From Chitinophaga solisilvae (GTDB lineage: Bacteria > Bacteroidota > Bacteroidia > Chitinophagales > Chitinophagaceae): a stretch of DNA of 64,000 bases. The stretch lies in NCBI RefSeq assembly GCF_009928525.1, contig NZ_JAABOK010000003.1, forward strand, positions 558,001 to 622,000. Direction: 5' to 3'. Within the stretch, counting starts at the first letter, position 1. Each line of letters begins with the position of its first letter. Below, piece after piece: positions 36,114 to 45,650 of the stretch. The notes under the pieces were generated by a model that made no database searches, had not been told where the DNA came from, and saw only the letters and a list, made by a program, of their open reading frames with translations. A program made the position numbers and the translations under genes.

Positions 36114-38039
36114 TTAAATCGTTACTGTAATTTTTTCCCGCAGCATTTCCCTGGTAGTGCGGGCAATGCCGGCGGCGTCGTAGCCGCATTCACGGAAGAG
36201 TTCTTCCGGTTTGCCGTGTTCAATGATGGTATCGGGGATACCCATGATTTTCACGTCTGCCTTGTAATGGTGGGCAGCCATGAATTCGAGGATGGCGCTG
36301 CCGAAGCCGCCTTTAACGGCGCCGTCTTCTACAGTAATGACTTTGTCGAATGACTGGAAGATTTCATGAAGCATGGCTTCATCCAGCGGTTTCACAAAGC
36401 GCATATCGTAGTGGGCGGGCTGGAGGCCATCTGCTATCAGTTCTTTGCAGGCTTCTGTAACGAAGTTACCTACGTGACCAATGGAGAGGATGGCTATATC
36501 TTTACCATCGCGGATTTTGCGGCCGGTACCGGGTTTGATGGCTTTGAAAGGAGTACGCCATTCGGGCATTACACCTTGTCCGCGTGGGTAGCGGATAACG
36601 TAAGGGCTGTTGTTTTCAGGCAGTTGTGCGCTGTACATCAGGTTACGCAGCTCTTCTTCGTTCATGGGGGCGCTGATGATGACGTTGGGGATACCGCGCA
36701 TATACGCGATATCGTAGGCGCCATGATGTGTAGGGCCGTCTTCGCCTACCAGTCCTGCTCTGTCGAGACAGAAGATAACGGGAAGGTGCTGGATAGCCAC
36801 ATCGTGAACGGCCTGGTCAAAGGCGCGCTGGAAGAAGGAAGAGTAGATATTACAGAACACGCGCATACCCTGGGTGGCCATACCGGCGGAGAGGGTAACG
36901 GCGTGTTGTTCGCAGATACCCACATCGAATGCGCGGTCCGGCATTTTTTCCATCATGAATTTGAGGGAAGAGCCGGAAGGCATGGCGGGAGTGATGCCGA
37001 GAATTTTATCATTTTTTTCAGCCAGTTCGATGATGGTATGGCCGAAAACATCCTGATATTTAGGTGGTTGTGGTCTGTCGATCTGTTTTTTGAAGATTTC
37101 GCCGGTGATTTTGTCGAACAGGCCGGGAGCGTGCCAGGTGGTCTGGTCCTTTTCTGCCAGGGCATATCCTTTTCCTTTTGTGGTAACGATATGGAGCAGT
37201 TTGGGGCCGGGAATATCTTTCAGGTCCTGCAGGGTATCTGTCAGTTTAGTGATATTATGGCCGTCTATAGGGCCAAAATAGCGCATCTGCAGGGATTCGA
37301 ACAGGTTGCTGGATTTGGACACGACGCCTTTGAGGCTGGCTTCCAGTTTAGAGGCCATATCGCGGGTAAATTTCTTGCCTACAGGCAGCTTACCCAGGAG
37401 GTGCCATACATCGTCGCGTAATTTGTTATAGGTCGGCGATGTAGTAATATCGGTAAGATATTCTTTAAGGGCGCCTACGTTAGGGTCAATGGACATGCAG
37501 TTATCGTTGAGGATAATGAGCACGTTGGCATTGGCTACGCCGGCATGGTTCAGTGCTTCGAAGGCCATACCTGCGGTCATGGCTCCGTCACCGATTACGG
37601 CAATATGTTGTTTATCGAATTCTCCTTTGTAGTGGGAAGCCATGGCCATACCCAGTGCGGCGGAAATGGAGGTGGAAGAGTGTCCGACACCGAAGGTGTC
37701 GTATTCGCTTTCATCTCTTTTCGGGAATCCGCTGAGGCCTTTGTATTTCCGGTTGGTTGGAAATGCGTCCCTGCGGCCGGTCAGGATTTTATGTCCGTAT
37801 GCCTGATGCCCTACGTCCCATACCAGCTGGTCATAGGGGGTATTGAATACGTAGTGGAGTGCAACAGTGAGTTCCACTACACCCAGGCTGGCTGCAAAAT
37901 GGCCACCATGTACGCTCACCACGTCAATGATGTATTGACGGAGTTCATCGCACACCTGATGAAGCTGTTCTTTGCTCAGCTTTCTCAAATCAGCTGGATA
38001 TGTTATCTGGCTTAAAAGTGGACCGGCCGTGATATTCAT
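36114..38039 (-). CDS. dxs: 1-deoxy-D-xylulose-5-phosphate synthase
   Basis: The 641-residue thiamine-diphosphate enzyme joins pyruvate and glyceraldehyde-3-phosphate in the first step of the MEP isoprenoid pathway. Motifs include VSVHGGHFAASLGVVELTVA, WDVGHQAYGHKILTGR, GDGAMTAGMAFEALNHAG (ThDP/Mg-binding), DRAGLVGEDGPTHHG and FCEQH-type GICEQHAVTLSAGMA in the transketolase-like half. Length is normal. A -7-like TACTTTTG with a TTTG 21 bases further upstream lies ahead of the start. It is divergent from the LytS-type kinase gene. Confidence 0.96.
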   Translation of the reverse strand: MNITAGPLLSQITYPADLRKLSKEQLHQVCDELRQYIIDVVSVHGGHFAASLGVVELTVALHYVFNTPYDQLVWDVGHQAYGHKILTGRRDAFPTNRKYKGLSGFPKRDESEYDTFGVGHSSTSISAALGMAMASHYKGEFDKQHIAVIGDGAMTAGMAFEALNHAGVANANVLIILNDNCMSIDPNVGALKEYLTDITTSPTYNKLRDDVWHLLGKLPVGKKFTRDMASKLEASLKGVVSKSSNLFESLQMRYFGPIDGHNITKLTDTLQDLKDIPGPKLLHIVTTKGKGYALAEKDQTTWHAPGLFDKITGEIFKKQIDRPQPPKYQDVFGHTIIELAEKNDKILGITPAMPSGSSLKFMMEKMPDRAFDVGICEQHAVTLSAGMATQGMRVFCNIYSSFFQRAFDQAVHDVAIQHLPVIFCLDRAGLVGEDGPTHHGAYDIAYMRGIPNVIISAPMNEEELRNLMYSAQLPENNSPYVIRYPRGQGVMPEWRTPFKAIKPGTGRKIRDGKDIAILSIGHVGNFVTEACKELIADGLQPAHYDMRFVKPLDEAMLHEIFQSFDKVITVEDGAVKGGFGSAILEFMAAHHYKADVKIMGIPDTIIEHGKPEELFRECGYDAAGIARTTREMLREKITVTI

Positions 38040-38067
38040 ATAATGGCTCAGGGTTTTTGTTTAACAA

Positions 38068-38100
38068 CAAAAGTACATAAATTATGCGTTCCGTAGCCAA
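38068..38100 (-). promoter_or_regulatory. candidate promoter of dxs
   Basis: On the minus strand TTTG (38100-38097) and TACTTTTG (38075-38068) are 21 bases apart, about 28 bases before the ATG. Confidence 0.5.
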
Positions 38101-38113
38101 ATACCAAAGGGAA

Positions 38114-38184
38114 ATGCGCCACTTTCACAGTATCCGCCATTCGGGTGGGGCCATTCGCCATTTACCCGGACGATTCGCCATTTA
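38114..38184 (+). promoter_or_regulatory. four direct repeats (ATnCGCCAyT) upstream of the LytS/LytTR genes
   Basis: Copies start at 38114, 38132, 38153 and 38173, spaced 18, 21 and 20 bases. The last two are identical (ATTCGCCATTTA). Spacing near two helical turns places them on one DNA face. They end about 34 bases before a TATTTTTG -7 element, a good position for an activator. Binding by the LytTR regulator is inference from location. Confidence 0.55.
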
Positions 38185-38218
38185 TAATATTTAGGTTCGG
38201 CCGGGGGGAGCCAAACGG

Positions 38219-38226
38219 TATTTTTG
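38219..38226 (+). promoter_or_regulatory. candidate -7 element of the LytS-type kinase gene
   Basis: TATTTTTG fits TAnnTTTG and lies 31 bases before the ATG, just downstream of the direct-repeat array. Confidence 0.5.
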
Positions 38227-38257
38227 GTATACTGGGGAAGTTTACTAATTTGATTGA

Positions 38258-39307
38258 ATGTTAAAAAAGGTATCCAAATATTGGTGGAGCCAATTGGTGG
38301 GGTGGTCTGTATATTTGATTATAAATATATTTTTCAATTTCACCCTGAATACGCCAAATTTACGTGCAGTGGTGATTCTGACGATCATTTTCGCCATTTG
38401 CGGTGTCATATCCACTCATGTTTTCCGGGCGCTTATCAACAGGTCGGGTGACTGGGAAGGTTACAGCCTGGAGAAACAAAGCATATTATTCCTGGCAGCG
38501 GTTGTCGGTACCAGTATCATCTGGTATTTTGCCTATAACCAGACATTAGAATACCTGGTAGGGCAAAGGCCGAAGGGAAAGAATTTCCTGGAAAATATTA
38601 TGATGAGCGGAGGGCTGCTGTCATCTTTTGCCATCTCTATCATCTGGTGGGGAATTTATTTTACATGGCATTATATAGAACGGAACAGAACCTCTCAGGT
38701 AGACAGGCTGAAACTGGAATCCACGGTGAAAGAACTGGAACTCAAAACCATTAAGGCGCAGTTGAACCCGCATTTCATTTTTAATGCGTTAAACAGCATA
38801 CGGGCACTGGTTGATGAAAATCCACAGCGCGCAAGAACCGCTATCACAGAGCTTTCCAATATTCTCCGCAGTTCTATGGCCATTGAAAAGGCTGAAACAG
38901 TGAGCCTTGAAAATGAATTAAACATTGTAAAGGATTACCTTGCACTTGAACATATCCGCTTTGAAGAGCGGTTACAGGTGAAATACGAGATTGATCCGGA
39001 TACGCTGTCACTACAGGTCCCTCCCATGATGCTGCAGACATTGGTGGAGAATGCGATCAAGCACGGGATTTCCAGGGTTATCAGCGGAGGTACGGTATAT
39101 ATTGCCTCCCGGCTGAAAGGAATGGAACACCAGATTACTATAGAAAATACAGGGCAAATGGTGGAAAAAGGTCTCAACGGCCACGGCTTCGGCTTACAAA
39201 GCACCCGGCAGCGTCTGAGCCTTCTGTTTGGCAACAGGGCTACCTTTGACATCAGGAATAAAGATGAAGAAACGGTGGTCGCCAGTGTGGTGATGCCATT
39301 GCTCTGA
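38258..39307 (+). CDS. LytS/YehU-family sensor histidine kinase
   Basis: The 349-residue protein has four membrane helices in residues about 12-137 and a coiled coil. The His_kinase domain has the phosphoacceptor in QLNPHFIFNALNSI (His172) and an ATPase domain with TLVENAIKHG and GHGFGLQSTRQRL. It is the sensor partner of the LytTR response regulator that follows 97 bases downstream. The signal is not known; there is no extracellular sensor domain beyond short loops. Confidence 0.92.
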   Translation: MLKKVSKYWWSQLVGWSVYLIINIFFNFTLNTPNLRAVVILTIIFAICGVISTHVFRALINRSGDWEGYSLEKQSILFLAAVVGTSIIWYFAYNQTLEYLVGQRPKGKNFLENIMMSGGLLSSFAISIIWWGIYFTWHYIERNRTSQVDRLKLESTVKELELKTIKAQLNPHFIFNALNSIRALVDENPQRARTAITELSNILRSSMAIEKAETVSLENELNIVKDYLALEHIRFEERLQVKYEIDPDTLSLQVPPMMLQTLVENAIKHGISRVISGGTVYIASRLKGMEHQITIENTGQMVEKGLNGHGFGLQSTRQRLSLLFGNRATFDIRNKDEETVVASVVMPLL

Positions 39308-39404
39308 TCACTTGTTATAACGGAAACCGCTGTAGCCGGCCCTGCCTGCTATGGCTTTATTTATTTGATAAAAAAATAGTCATCAACCAAACTTCATATT
39401 GCCA

Positions 39405-40133
39405 ATGAAAAAAGCATTGATAATAGATGATGAACGCCTTGCCAGAAGTGAACTGAAGAAATTACTGGCAGACCATCCGGAAATTGTGGTGGTAGGCGAA
39501 GCTGTGAACGCGAAGGATGGTATAGAGAAGATTGAAACGCTACATCCTGACCTGCTGTTCCTGGACATTCAGATGCCGGATAAAACCGGGTTTGACCTGC
39601 TGGCCGAACTGGAAAAAACGCCACAGGTAATCTTTACCACCGCATATGACGAATATGCGCTGAAAGCATTTGAATACAATGCGCTGGACTACCTGCTGAA
39701 ACCGGTAGAACCCAAGCGGCTGGCGGATGCTATCCATAAGTTGCATCAGCAGGACGAAAAAGACCGCCTGCTCGCTTCCGGTGGTATCCGCACGCTCCTG
39801 TCTGAAAACGACCAGGTATTTGTAAAGGACGGTGATCGCTGCTGGTTTGTGAAACTGCAGGAAATACGCCTGTTTGAAAGTGTGGGCAACTACGCGCGCG
39901 TGTATTTCGAAACCAACAAGCCGCTGATCCTGAAGTCGCTCAACGCACTGGAAGAAAGACTGGACGAAAGAGTGTTTTTCCGCGCCAACCGCAAACATAT
40001 CGTGAACCTGCGGATGATCGAAAAAATTGACACCTACTTCAATGGTGGATTGTTACTGGAAATGAGAGGAGGCGAAAAAATTGAAGTGAGCCGCAGACAA
40101 GCGGTGAAGTTTAAAGAAATGATGAGCCTGTAA
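39405..40133 (+). CDS. LytTR-family response regulator
   Basis: The 242-residue protein has a receiver domain (IIDDERLARSEL, phosphoacceptor Asp54 in LLFLDIQMPDKTGFDLL, Thr in VIFTTAYDEYALKAFE, LKPVEPKRL). The C-terminal DNA-binding LytTR domain contains LFESVGNYARVYFETN, FFRANRKHIVNLRMIEKID and GEKIEVSRRQAVKFKEMM. The ATG is preferred over a TTG 6 bases upstream. It pairs with the sensor kinase and probably controls the same promoter through the direct repeats. Confidence 0.93.
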   Translation: MKKALIIDDERLARSELKKLLADHPEIVVVGEAVNAKDGIEKIETLHPDLLFLDIQMPDKTGFDLLAELEKTPQVIFTTAYDEYALKAFEYNALDYLLKPVEPKRLADAIHKLHQQDEKDRLLASGGIRTLLSENDQVFVKDGDRCWFVKLQEIRLFESVGNYARVYFETNKPLILKSLNALEERLDERVFFRANRKHIVNLRMIEKIDTYFNGGLLLEMRGGEKIEVSRRQAVKFKEMMSL

Positions 40134-40138
40134 TTCCG

Positions 40139-40177
40139 GCTTTTAGCCGTTAGTCGGAAAGACTAGCGGCTAAAAGC
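40139..40177. terminator. terminator between the LytTR gene and pcrB
   Basis: A 17-bp stem (GCTTTTAGCCGTTAGTC with one wobble) around GGAAA. The right arm contains the stop codon of the convergent pcrB gene. Confidence 0.75.
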
Positions 40178-40924
40178 TTTCTGGGAAGAGTGAACGGCAT
40201 CTGCCAGTTCCTTTATCAGGGAAAGATCGTGTTCAATAGCATTACCTACCACAATAATATCCGCACCGGCTTTACAGTTCAGGTAAGCCTTTTCTGCATC
40301 GCGGATACCTCCGCCCACAATAATAGGTACTTCCACCTGGCTGGCTACCCTGCTGATCATGGTTTCTGTAATAGGATTACGGGCGCCGCTGCCGGCATCC
40401 ATATAAATAACTTTCATCCCCAGCATCTCCCCTGCCATGGCTGTACACATGGCTATATCCGCCTTGTCGGCAGGAATAGGCGTGGCGTTGCTGATGTAGG
40501 AAACAGTAGTGGGTGCGCCGCCGTCTATCACCATATAGCCGGTGGAAATAACCTCCAGCTGGCTTTTTTTAACGGCCGCAGCCGATACCACATGCTGTCC
40601 TATCAGTAGTTCAGGGTTTCTGCCGGAAATCATGGAGAGGTAAAGCAGGGCATCTGCATATCTTGAAACCTGGGAAGGGCTTCCGGGGAATAATATAACA
40701 GGAATATCACAGCTGGCTTTCAACTGTTGTACACATTCATCTAAATGATCGGTTATTACCAGGCTGCCTCCAAGGAAGATATAGTCTACCCGGGCTGCAG
40801 TACACTTAGCCGCCAGCTCAATTATTCCAGCAGGAGTTACCTTATCCGGATCAATTAAAACCGCGAATGCCTTTTCTTTCTTAGCCTTTTTTTCGATGAA
40901 CGAAGAGTATATTTTATTGTACAT
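40163..40924 (-). CDS. geranylgeranylglyceryl phosphate synthase-like (PcrB family)
   Basis: The 253-residue TIM barrel has FAVLIDPDKVTP, DYIFLGGSLVI, ILFPGSPSQVS and VPIIVGGGIRDAEKAYLN with DIIVVGNAIEHD, the phosphate- and glycerol-1-phosphate-binding motifs of GGGP synthase. The family makes ether bonds between a prenyl chain and glycerol-1-phosphate; archaeal-type enzymes make membrane lipids, and Bacteroidota carry a distinct group. The prenyl chain length and physiological product are not certain. The ATG is used here; the preceding TTG is in frame. Confidence 0.88.
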   Translation of the reverse strand: MYNKIYSSFIEKKAKKEKAFAVLIDPDKVTPAGIIELAAKCTAARVDYIFLGGSLVITDHLDECVQQLKASCDIPVILFPGSPSQVSRYADALLYLSMISGRNPELLIGQHVVSAAAVKKSQLEVISTGYMVIDGGAPTTVSYISNATPIPADKADIAMCTAMAGEMLGMKVIYMDAGSGARNPITETMISRVASQVEVPIIVGGGIRDAEKAYLNCKAGADIIVVGNAIEHDLSLIKELADAVHSSQKAFSR

Positions 40925-40927
40925 CAA

Positions 40928-41252
40928 TAGCGCATTGTTCCGGTTGTCGCAAAAGTATAATTTTTTTATTAATAACCCACATTGCTAAATAAATATGCAT
41001 TCAATTCATTTTCTATTCATGAACTTCTTGATACTTATCACATTATAATTAACACACCAGGGTAAATCTTTGTTAACGACAAATTTTGAGCCGGATTTTT
41101 GTATCAGTTTCGATGAATAACAAACTTGCCCGTAAAGTGTTCTGGCAATTATCCACAATCTGTGTATAATAATAAACCTTTTCCCTGCATTTAAAAATTA
41201 ATTTAGAATACCCGCCTGTAAGTACTAATTATTTTAATCTGAAGAAAAATTC
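40928..41252. other. regulatory region of nrdJ
   Basis: This AT-rich gap contains a -7-like TACTTTTG for pcrB on the minus strand (40950-40957) and an inverted pair of DnaA boxes at 41149-41169. No cobalamin riboswitch-like conserved block was recognised, although the gene downstream is B12-dependent. Confidence 0.6.
41149..41169. promoter_or_regulatory. inverted pair of perfect DnaA boxes
   Basis: TTATCCACA on the plus strand and TTATACACA on the minus strand, both matching TTATNCACA, are separated by ATC. The pair lies 83 bases before the nrdJ ATG. Confidence 0.65.
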
Positions 41253-44200
41253 ATGCGCATGAAAAATCCAGTAAATGAAAAGCATGGACTCTCTTTCTCC
41301 CGTCATTTCACGAAAGAGGGAGTGAGCCCGTATGACCAGTTTGAGTATGACCTGCGCTCATCTGTAATCCGTAATCCTGGAGGAGATATTGTATTTGAGA
41401 TGAATAATGTGGAAGTACCTGCCTCGTGGTCGCAGATTGCAACCGATATACTTGCACAGAAATATTTCCGGAAAGCCGGTGTACCACAGGAAGATGGCAG
41501 CCTGGGAAGAGAAACTTCCGTGAAACAGGTAGTACATCGCATGGCCAATTGCTGGCGCGCATGGGGCGAAAAATACGGTTATTTTGCCGATGGGAAATCC
41601 GCACAGATTTTTTATGATGAACTTTCCTATTGCATGCTGAATCAGGCCTGTGTGCCCAATTCCCCGCAATGGTTCAATACCGGGTTGTTTGAAAGCTATG
41701 GCATCAAAGGAAAGCCGCAGGGACATTATTATGTGGAGCAGCATACCGGTAAGCTGGAGAAGTCCACTTCTGCCTACGAACGCCCGCAACCCCACGCCTG
41801 CTTTATTCTCAGCGTTGAGGACGATCTGGTGAATGACGGCGGCATTATGGATCTCTGGATCAGGGAAGCACGCATCTTTAAATATGGTTCAGGAGTGGGC
41901 ACCAATTTCTCACATATCCGCGGAGAAGGTGAAAAACTCAGTGGCGGCGGTACTTCCAGCGGGCTGATGAGTTTCCTGAAAATTGGCGACCGCGCGGCTG
42001 CCGCTATCAAATCCGGTGGTACCACCCGCCGGGCCGCCAAGATGGTATGCCTCGACCTGGACCATCCGGAAATCATGGACTTCATCAACTGGAAAGTAGA
42101 AGAAGAAAAGAAAGTAGGCGCCCTGATTGCTGCAGGTTACTCGTCAGACTATGAAGGAGAAGCCTACAGAACGGTATCCGGACAAAACTCCAATAATTCT
42201 GTTCGTATTCCGAACAGTTTCTTCCGGCAACTGGCTGCGGATAGTGACTGGGAGTTGAAAGCCCGTACCAACGGTAAGCCCATGAAAACCGTTAAGGCCA
42301 GGGAGATATGGGATCAGATAGCCTATGCCGCCTGGCGCTGCGCAGATCCCGGCACCCAATACGATACTACCATCAATGAATGGCATACTTGTCCGCAGGG
42401 CGGACGTATCAACGCTTCCAACCCCTGTTCGGAATATATGTTCCTGGATAATACCGCCTGTAACCTGGCGTCTGTGAACCTGCGCCGCTTCTTTGATGAA
42501 GATGCGGGCCGTTTCGATATACCCGGATTTGAGTATACAGTGCGGTTGTGGACAGTAGTCCTGGAAATATCCGTGTTGATGGCGCAGTTCCCTTCCAGGG
42601 AGGTAGCGCAGCTCAGCTATGACTACCGTACGCTCGGACTGGGATATGCCAATCTCGGTTCCCTGCTGATGGTAAGTGGTATTGCCTACGACAGTGAAGA
42701 AGCCAGAGGACTGGCCGGCGCTATTACCTCTATTATGACCGGCGTGGCTTATAAAACATCTGCAGAAATGGCGGCGCATCTGGGCGCTTTTCCCCGGTAT
42801 GCAGATAACCGGGCGGATATGTTACGCGTAATGCGCAATCACCGGGCAGCAGCCTATGATGCTACCGATGCCTATGAAGGACTGGAAATAAAACCCCGTG
42901 GCATCAATGCGCGGTATTGTCCCGAAGATCTGTTGAAAGCTGCTACCAGGGCCTGGGATGAGGCCGTGCAGTTAGGAGAGAAATATGGTTACCGCAACGC
43001 GCAGGCTACCGTTATTGCTCCTACCGGTACCATCGGGCTGGTGATGGATTGCGATACAACCGGTGTGGAGCCTGATTTTGCGCTGGTGAAGTTTAAGAAG
43101 TTATCAGGTGGCGGATACTTTAAAATTATCAACCAGTCTATTCCCACCGCATTGCGTAACCTGGGGTATGCGCCGAACGAAATCAAGGCGATTGTGGATT
43201 ATGCCAAAGGCAGCAGCAGTTTTGCCGGAGCGCCTTATATCAATCACCAGTCGCTGAGCGAAAAAGGATTTATTGCCGAAGAACTGAAGAAGCTGGATGC
43301 CGCGGTAGCGTCATCTTTCGACATCTCTTTTGTATTTAACGTGTATACATTGGGAGAAGCCTGCCTGCAACGGCTTGGGTTTACGGCGGAGCAATATTTT
43401 AATCTTGAATTCAGTCTGCTCCATGAACTTGGATTTACAGACGAGGAGATAGAAGCTGCAAATGATTTTGTTTGCGGTACCATGACGGTAGAAGGTGCGC
43501 CCTATCTGAAAGAGGCGGACCTGCCGGTGTTTGACTGTGCCAATAAATGCGGCAAGCATGGAGAAAGATTTATTCATCCGCACGGGCATATCAGGATGAT
43601 GGCGGCAGCGCAACCCTTTATTTCCGGTGCTATCTCCAAAACTATTAATCTGCCTAATGAAGCGGAAGTACATGAAATAGCGGATGCCTATATGATGAGC
43701 TGGGAGCTGGGACTGAAGGCCTGTGCGCTTTACCGAGATGGCAGTAAGCTCAGTCAGCCGCTGAGTAACAAGAGCGACAAGAAGAAGAAAGCAGATGCCG
43801 GCGCCACAGAACAGGCGCAGATACTGGATCTGGAGCAGTTAACGATAGATGAGCTGTTGGAAGAAGTTAACAGGCGGATGCTGGCCAGTAAGGATACCAC
43901 ATTAAAACGTCAGTTATCGCGGATTGTGGAGCGGCAGACGCTTCCTTCCAAGCGGGGCGGGTTTACACAGAAAGCCAAAGTGGGTTCGCAGGCTATATTT
44001 CTGCGTACCGGAGAATATAACGATGGTACGCTGGGAGAGATATTTATTGATCTGGCGAAAGAAGGATCAACCTTGCGCAGCCTGATGAACTGCTTTGCCA
44101 TCGCTGTTTCTGTAGGATTGCAATATGGTGTTCCGCTGGAAGAATTTGTAGATAAGTTTGTGTTTACACGGTTTGAGCCGGCAGGAATGGTAGATCATCC

Positions 44201-44573
44201 GAATATCAAATCGGCTACATCGCTGGTGGATTATATCTTCCGGGTGCTGGGCTATGAGTACCTGGGACGTACGGATCTGGTGCATATACTGGATGCTCCG
44301 GGTAATACAGGAGAAGAGGAGGATGAAGAAAATAACAGCCGGGCAGCGGTTCCGCCATTGTCGAGCGTGCGCGTTACTTCTGCGGGGAATGCAGCACCGA
44401 AGCCGGTAAGACAGCCGGCTGGCGTTAAGCAGCAGCAGGAAAACAGCACACAGGATTATATGCGGAGTATGCAGAGTGATGCGCCTGCATGTAATACCTG
44501 CGGACACATTACGGTACGGTCAGGAACATGTTACAAGTGTCTGAATTGCGGTAACAGCATGGGTTGTAGCTAA
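41253..44573 (+). CDS. nrdJ: vitamin B12-dependent ribonucleotide reductase
   Basis: The 1106-residue class II enzyme reduces ribonucleotides to deoxyribonucleotides with adenosylcobalamin as radical source. Motifs include [56 protein letters not shown] (the active-site Cys-Glu loop), [18 protein letters not shown] and a C-terminal zinc-ribbon-like tail ([20 protein letters not shown]). It works without oxygen dependence, unlike class I enzymes. Two in-frame ATGs (41253 and 41259) are possible. The DnaA-box pair upstream may tie its expression to replication. Confidence 0.95.
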   Translation: MRMKNPVNEKHGLSFSRHFTKEGVSPYDQFEYDLRSSVIRNPGGDIVFEMNNVEVPASWSQIATDILAQKYFRKAGVPQEDGSLGRETSVKQVVHRMANCWRAWGEKYGYFADGKSAQIFYDELSYCMLNQACVPNSPQWFNTGLFESYGIKGKPQGHYYVEQHTGKLEKSTSAYERPQPHACFILSVEDDLVNDGGIMDLWIREARIFKYGSGVGTNFSHIRGEGEKLSGGGTSSGLMSFLKIGDRAAAAIKSGGTTRRAAKMVCLDLDHPEIMDFINWKVEEEKKVGALIAAGYSSDYEGEAYRTVSGQNSNNSVRIPNSFFRQLAADSDWELKARTNGKPMKTVKAREIWDQIAYAAWRCADPGTQYDTTINEWHTCPQGGRINASNPCSEYMFLDNTACNLASVNLRRFFDEDAGRFDIPGFEYTVRLWTVVLEISVLMAQFPSREVAQLSYDYRTLGLGYANLGSLLMVSGIAYDSEEARGLAGAITSIMTGVAYKTSAEMAAHLGAFPRYADNRADMLRVMRNHRAAAYDATDAYEGLEIKPRGINARYCPEDLLKAATRAWDEAVQLGEKYGYRNAQATVIAPTGTIGLVMDCDTTGVEPDFALVKFKKLSGGGYFKIINQSIPTALRNLGYAPNEIKAIVDYAKGSSSFAGAPYINHQSLSEKGFIAEELKKLDAAVASSFDISFVFNVYTLGEACLQRLGFTAEQYFNLEFSLLHELGFTDEEIEAANDFVCGTMTVEGAPYLKEADLPVFDCANKCGKHGERFIHPHGHIRMMAAAQPFISGAISKTINLPNEAEVHEIADAYMMSWELGLKACALYRDGSKLSQPLSNKSDKKKKADAGATEQAQILDLEQLTIDELLEEVNRRMLASKDTTLKRQLSRIVERQTLPSKRGGFTQKAKVGSQAIFLRTGEYNDGTLGEIFIDLAKEGSTLRSLMNCFAIAVSVGLQYGVPLEEFVDKFVFTRFEPAGMVDHPNIKSATSLVDYIFRVLGYEYLGRTDLVHILDAPGNTGEEEDEENNSRAAVPPLSSVRVTSAGNAAPKPVRQPAGVKQQQENSTQDYMRSMQSDAPACNTCGHITVRSGTCYKCLNCGNSMGCS

Positions 44574-44643
44574 ATGCATGTTGCAACTCTTGTTAATGAT
44601 ATGTTATTGTGCCTTTAAAATTTCAAAGAAAAATAACATGCAC

Positions 44644-44718
44644 TTACCTTTGTATTCAAATAGGGTTTTCATAGGATAGTAACAAATTGAGGGCGCTTTT
44701 CTAGGCGCCCTTACTTTT
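44644..44718 (+). ncRNA. candidate small RNA between nrdJ and the secreted protein gene
   Basis: A TACCTTTG -7-like element near 44645-44652 is followed within about 40 bases by a terminator. A transcript would be about 60-70 bases long and has no ORF. No -33 TTTG at the right distance is seen, and the hairpin could also be the nrdJ terminator. Confidence 0.3.
44690..44718 (+). terminator. terminator downstream of nrdJ
   Basis: AGGGCGC pairs with GCGCCCT around an 8-base loop, followed by TACTTTTTTT, about 117 bases past the nrdJ stop. Confidence 0.8.
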
Positions 44719-44948
44719 TTTAAGAAATGCCCGTTTTTCCCTTCTTTTTTATGGTCTTCTATTTCTCCTGACGCCCGATAGGCTATCAGGGTAATTTACA
44801 TTTATCTAAAAACAGCCCCCTAAAAAAATTAAAATGCAATAATATGTCTTCATATTAGAATTTATTTAATTTTTGCTGTTCTGTCTTCATCATCATACAA
44901 TTTTATTATATTTGTTATTGTATTAATTTTTATTATGGTTACTGTCCT

Positions 44949-44996
44949 ATGAAAAACCAAATATTCCTACACCGCATGACTCATCATGCACTGTAA
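44949..44996 (+). CDS. 15-codon ORF with three histidines, possible leader peptide
   Basis: The ORF reads MKNQIFLHRMTHHAL and is followed 10 bases later by a strong terminator. A -7-like TATATTTG stands 34 bases before it. The promoter-ORF-terminator layout is that of a tiny transcription unit or attenuator, but an ORF this short can occur by chance, and no histidine gene follows. Confidence 0.25.
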   Translation: MKNQIFLHRMTHHAL

Positions 44997-45006
44997 ATGA
45001 CTCTCG

Positions 45007-45040
45007 AAAGCAATGGTTCGCCCATTGCTTTTGTTTTTTA
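45007..45040 (+). terminator. terminator after the 15-codon ORF
   Basis: AAAGCAATGG pairs with CCATTGCTTT around TTCGC, followed by TGTTTTTTAG. Confidence 0.8.
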
Positions 45041-45123
45041 GCGTGTTTCTACGCATATTTTTCCAGGGATTAGAAATCTCAGAATATAATTTGTATTTTT
45101 AGACTCGAAAAATTGGATGCCTT

Positions 45124-45630
45124 ATGAAAAAGCTGTTGTTAATGCTGTTGGTAGTTTTGGCCGCAGCCACATCAGCAAATGCCAGCACTGGATTCAGAAA
45201 CGGCGGAGATAATCCGGGAGTTAAAAACGGTGGAGATAACAACGATAACCGTAATAATGCCAGGAATAATGATAAATCCAAACCTGTACGGGTAGAAGAA
45301 TTTGTATTATTATTTCCACGGGTTGAAACAGGAGAGAAGGTAAATGAAGCAGAGTTGGAAAAAGCTATTGTGGACCTATACAAATGGTACCTGCAAAACG
45401 AAACTAAAATAAATACCAACGATTTCCTGAAAGGAAGTGGTAAGGAACTGGCGTTTCCATTCAAAGTGGATCCTAAAACCTTGCAGCAATACTTCCTGTT
45501 CATCAAAAAGAATTTTCCGGGTTTCAGTGAAGAAACTTTATCTGACATAAAGCGCAGCCGGAAAAAAGATGCACCTGTAACTGTCCGTGATGAAATGGAC
45601 AACCCGATGTCAATTTCCGTAAACAGATAA
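45124..45630 (+). CDS. secreted small protein with Asn/Gly/Asp-rich linker, unknown function
   Basis: The 168-residue protein has a signal peptide ending near TSANAS. An unusual low-complexity stretch of Asn, Gly, Asp and Arg (RNGGDNPGVKNGGDNNDNRN) follows, then a compact helical domain (EAELEKAIVDLYKWYLQNET; LQQYFLFIKKNFPGFSEETL). No known motif is seen. It is probably periplasmic and precedes the YcxB-like gene by 20 bases, so the two may be co-transcribed. Confidence 0.65.
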   Translation: MKKLLLMLLVVLAAATSANASTGFRNGGDNPGVKNGGDNNDNRNNARNNDKSKPVRVEEFVLLFPRVETGEKVNEAELEKAIVDLYKWYLQNETKINTNDFLKGSGKELAFPFKVDPKTLQQYFLFIKKNFPGFSEETLSDIKRSRKKDAPVTVRDEMDNPMSISVNR

Positions 45631-45650
45631 AATCGTTTTGCCACGCGTAG

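Larger units (their letters stand above)
44574..45123. other. 550-base gap with two small terminator-ended units
   Basis: This AT-rich gap holds a -7-like TACCTTTG followed by a terminator (candidate small RNA), then a -7-like TATATTTG, a 15-codon ORF and a second terminator. The rest shows no coding sequence. Details are given in the separate entries. Confidence 0.5.

Noticed and set aside
36366-37421. A 351-codon open frame on the strand opposite dxs
   Set aside because: It lies wholly inside the well-supported dxs gene, has no family signature, and is explained by the codon use of dxs on the other strand.
41149-41169. The replication origin, suggested by DnaA boxes
   Set aside because: Only two boxes, no AT-rich unwinding array next to them and no dnaA or dnaN gene nearby. 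A promoter role fits better.
40928-41252. A cobalamin riboswitch ahead of nrdJ
   Set aside because: No conserved B12-box-like sequence or long structured leader was recognised, and a B12-using enzyme is not expected to be switched off by B12.
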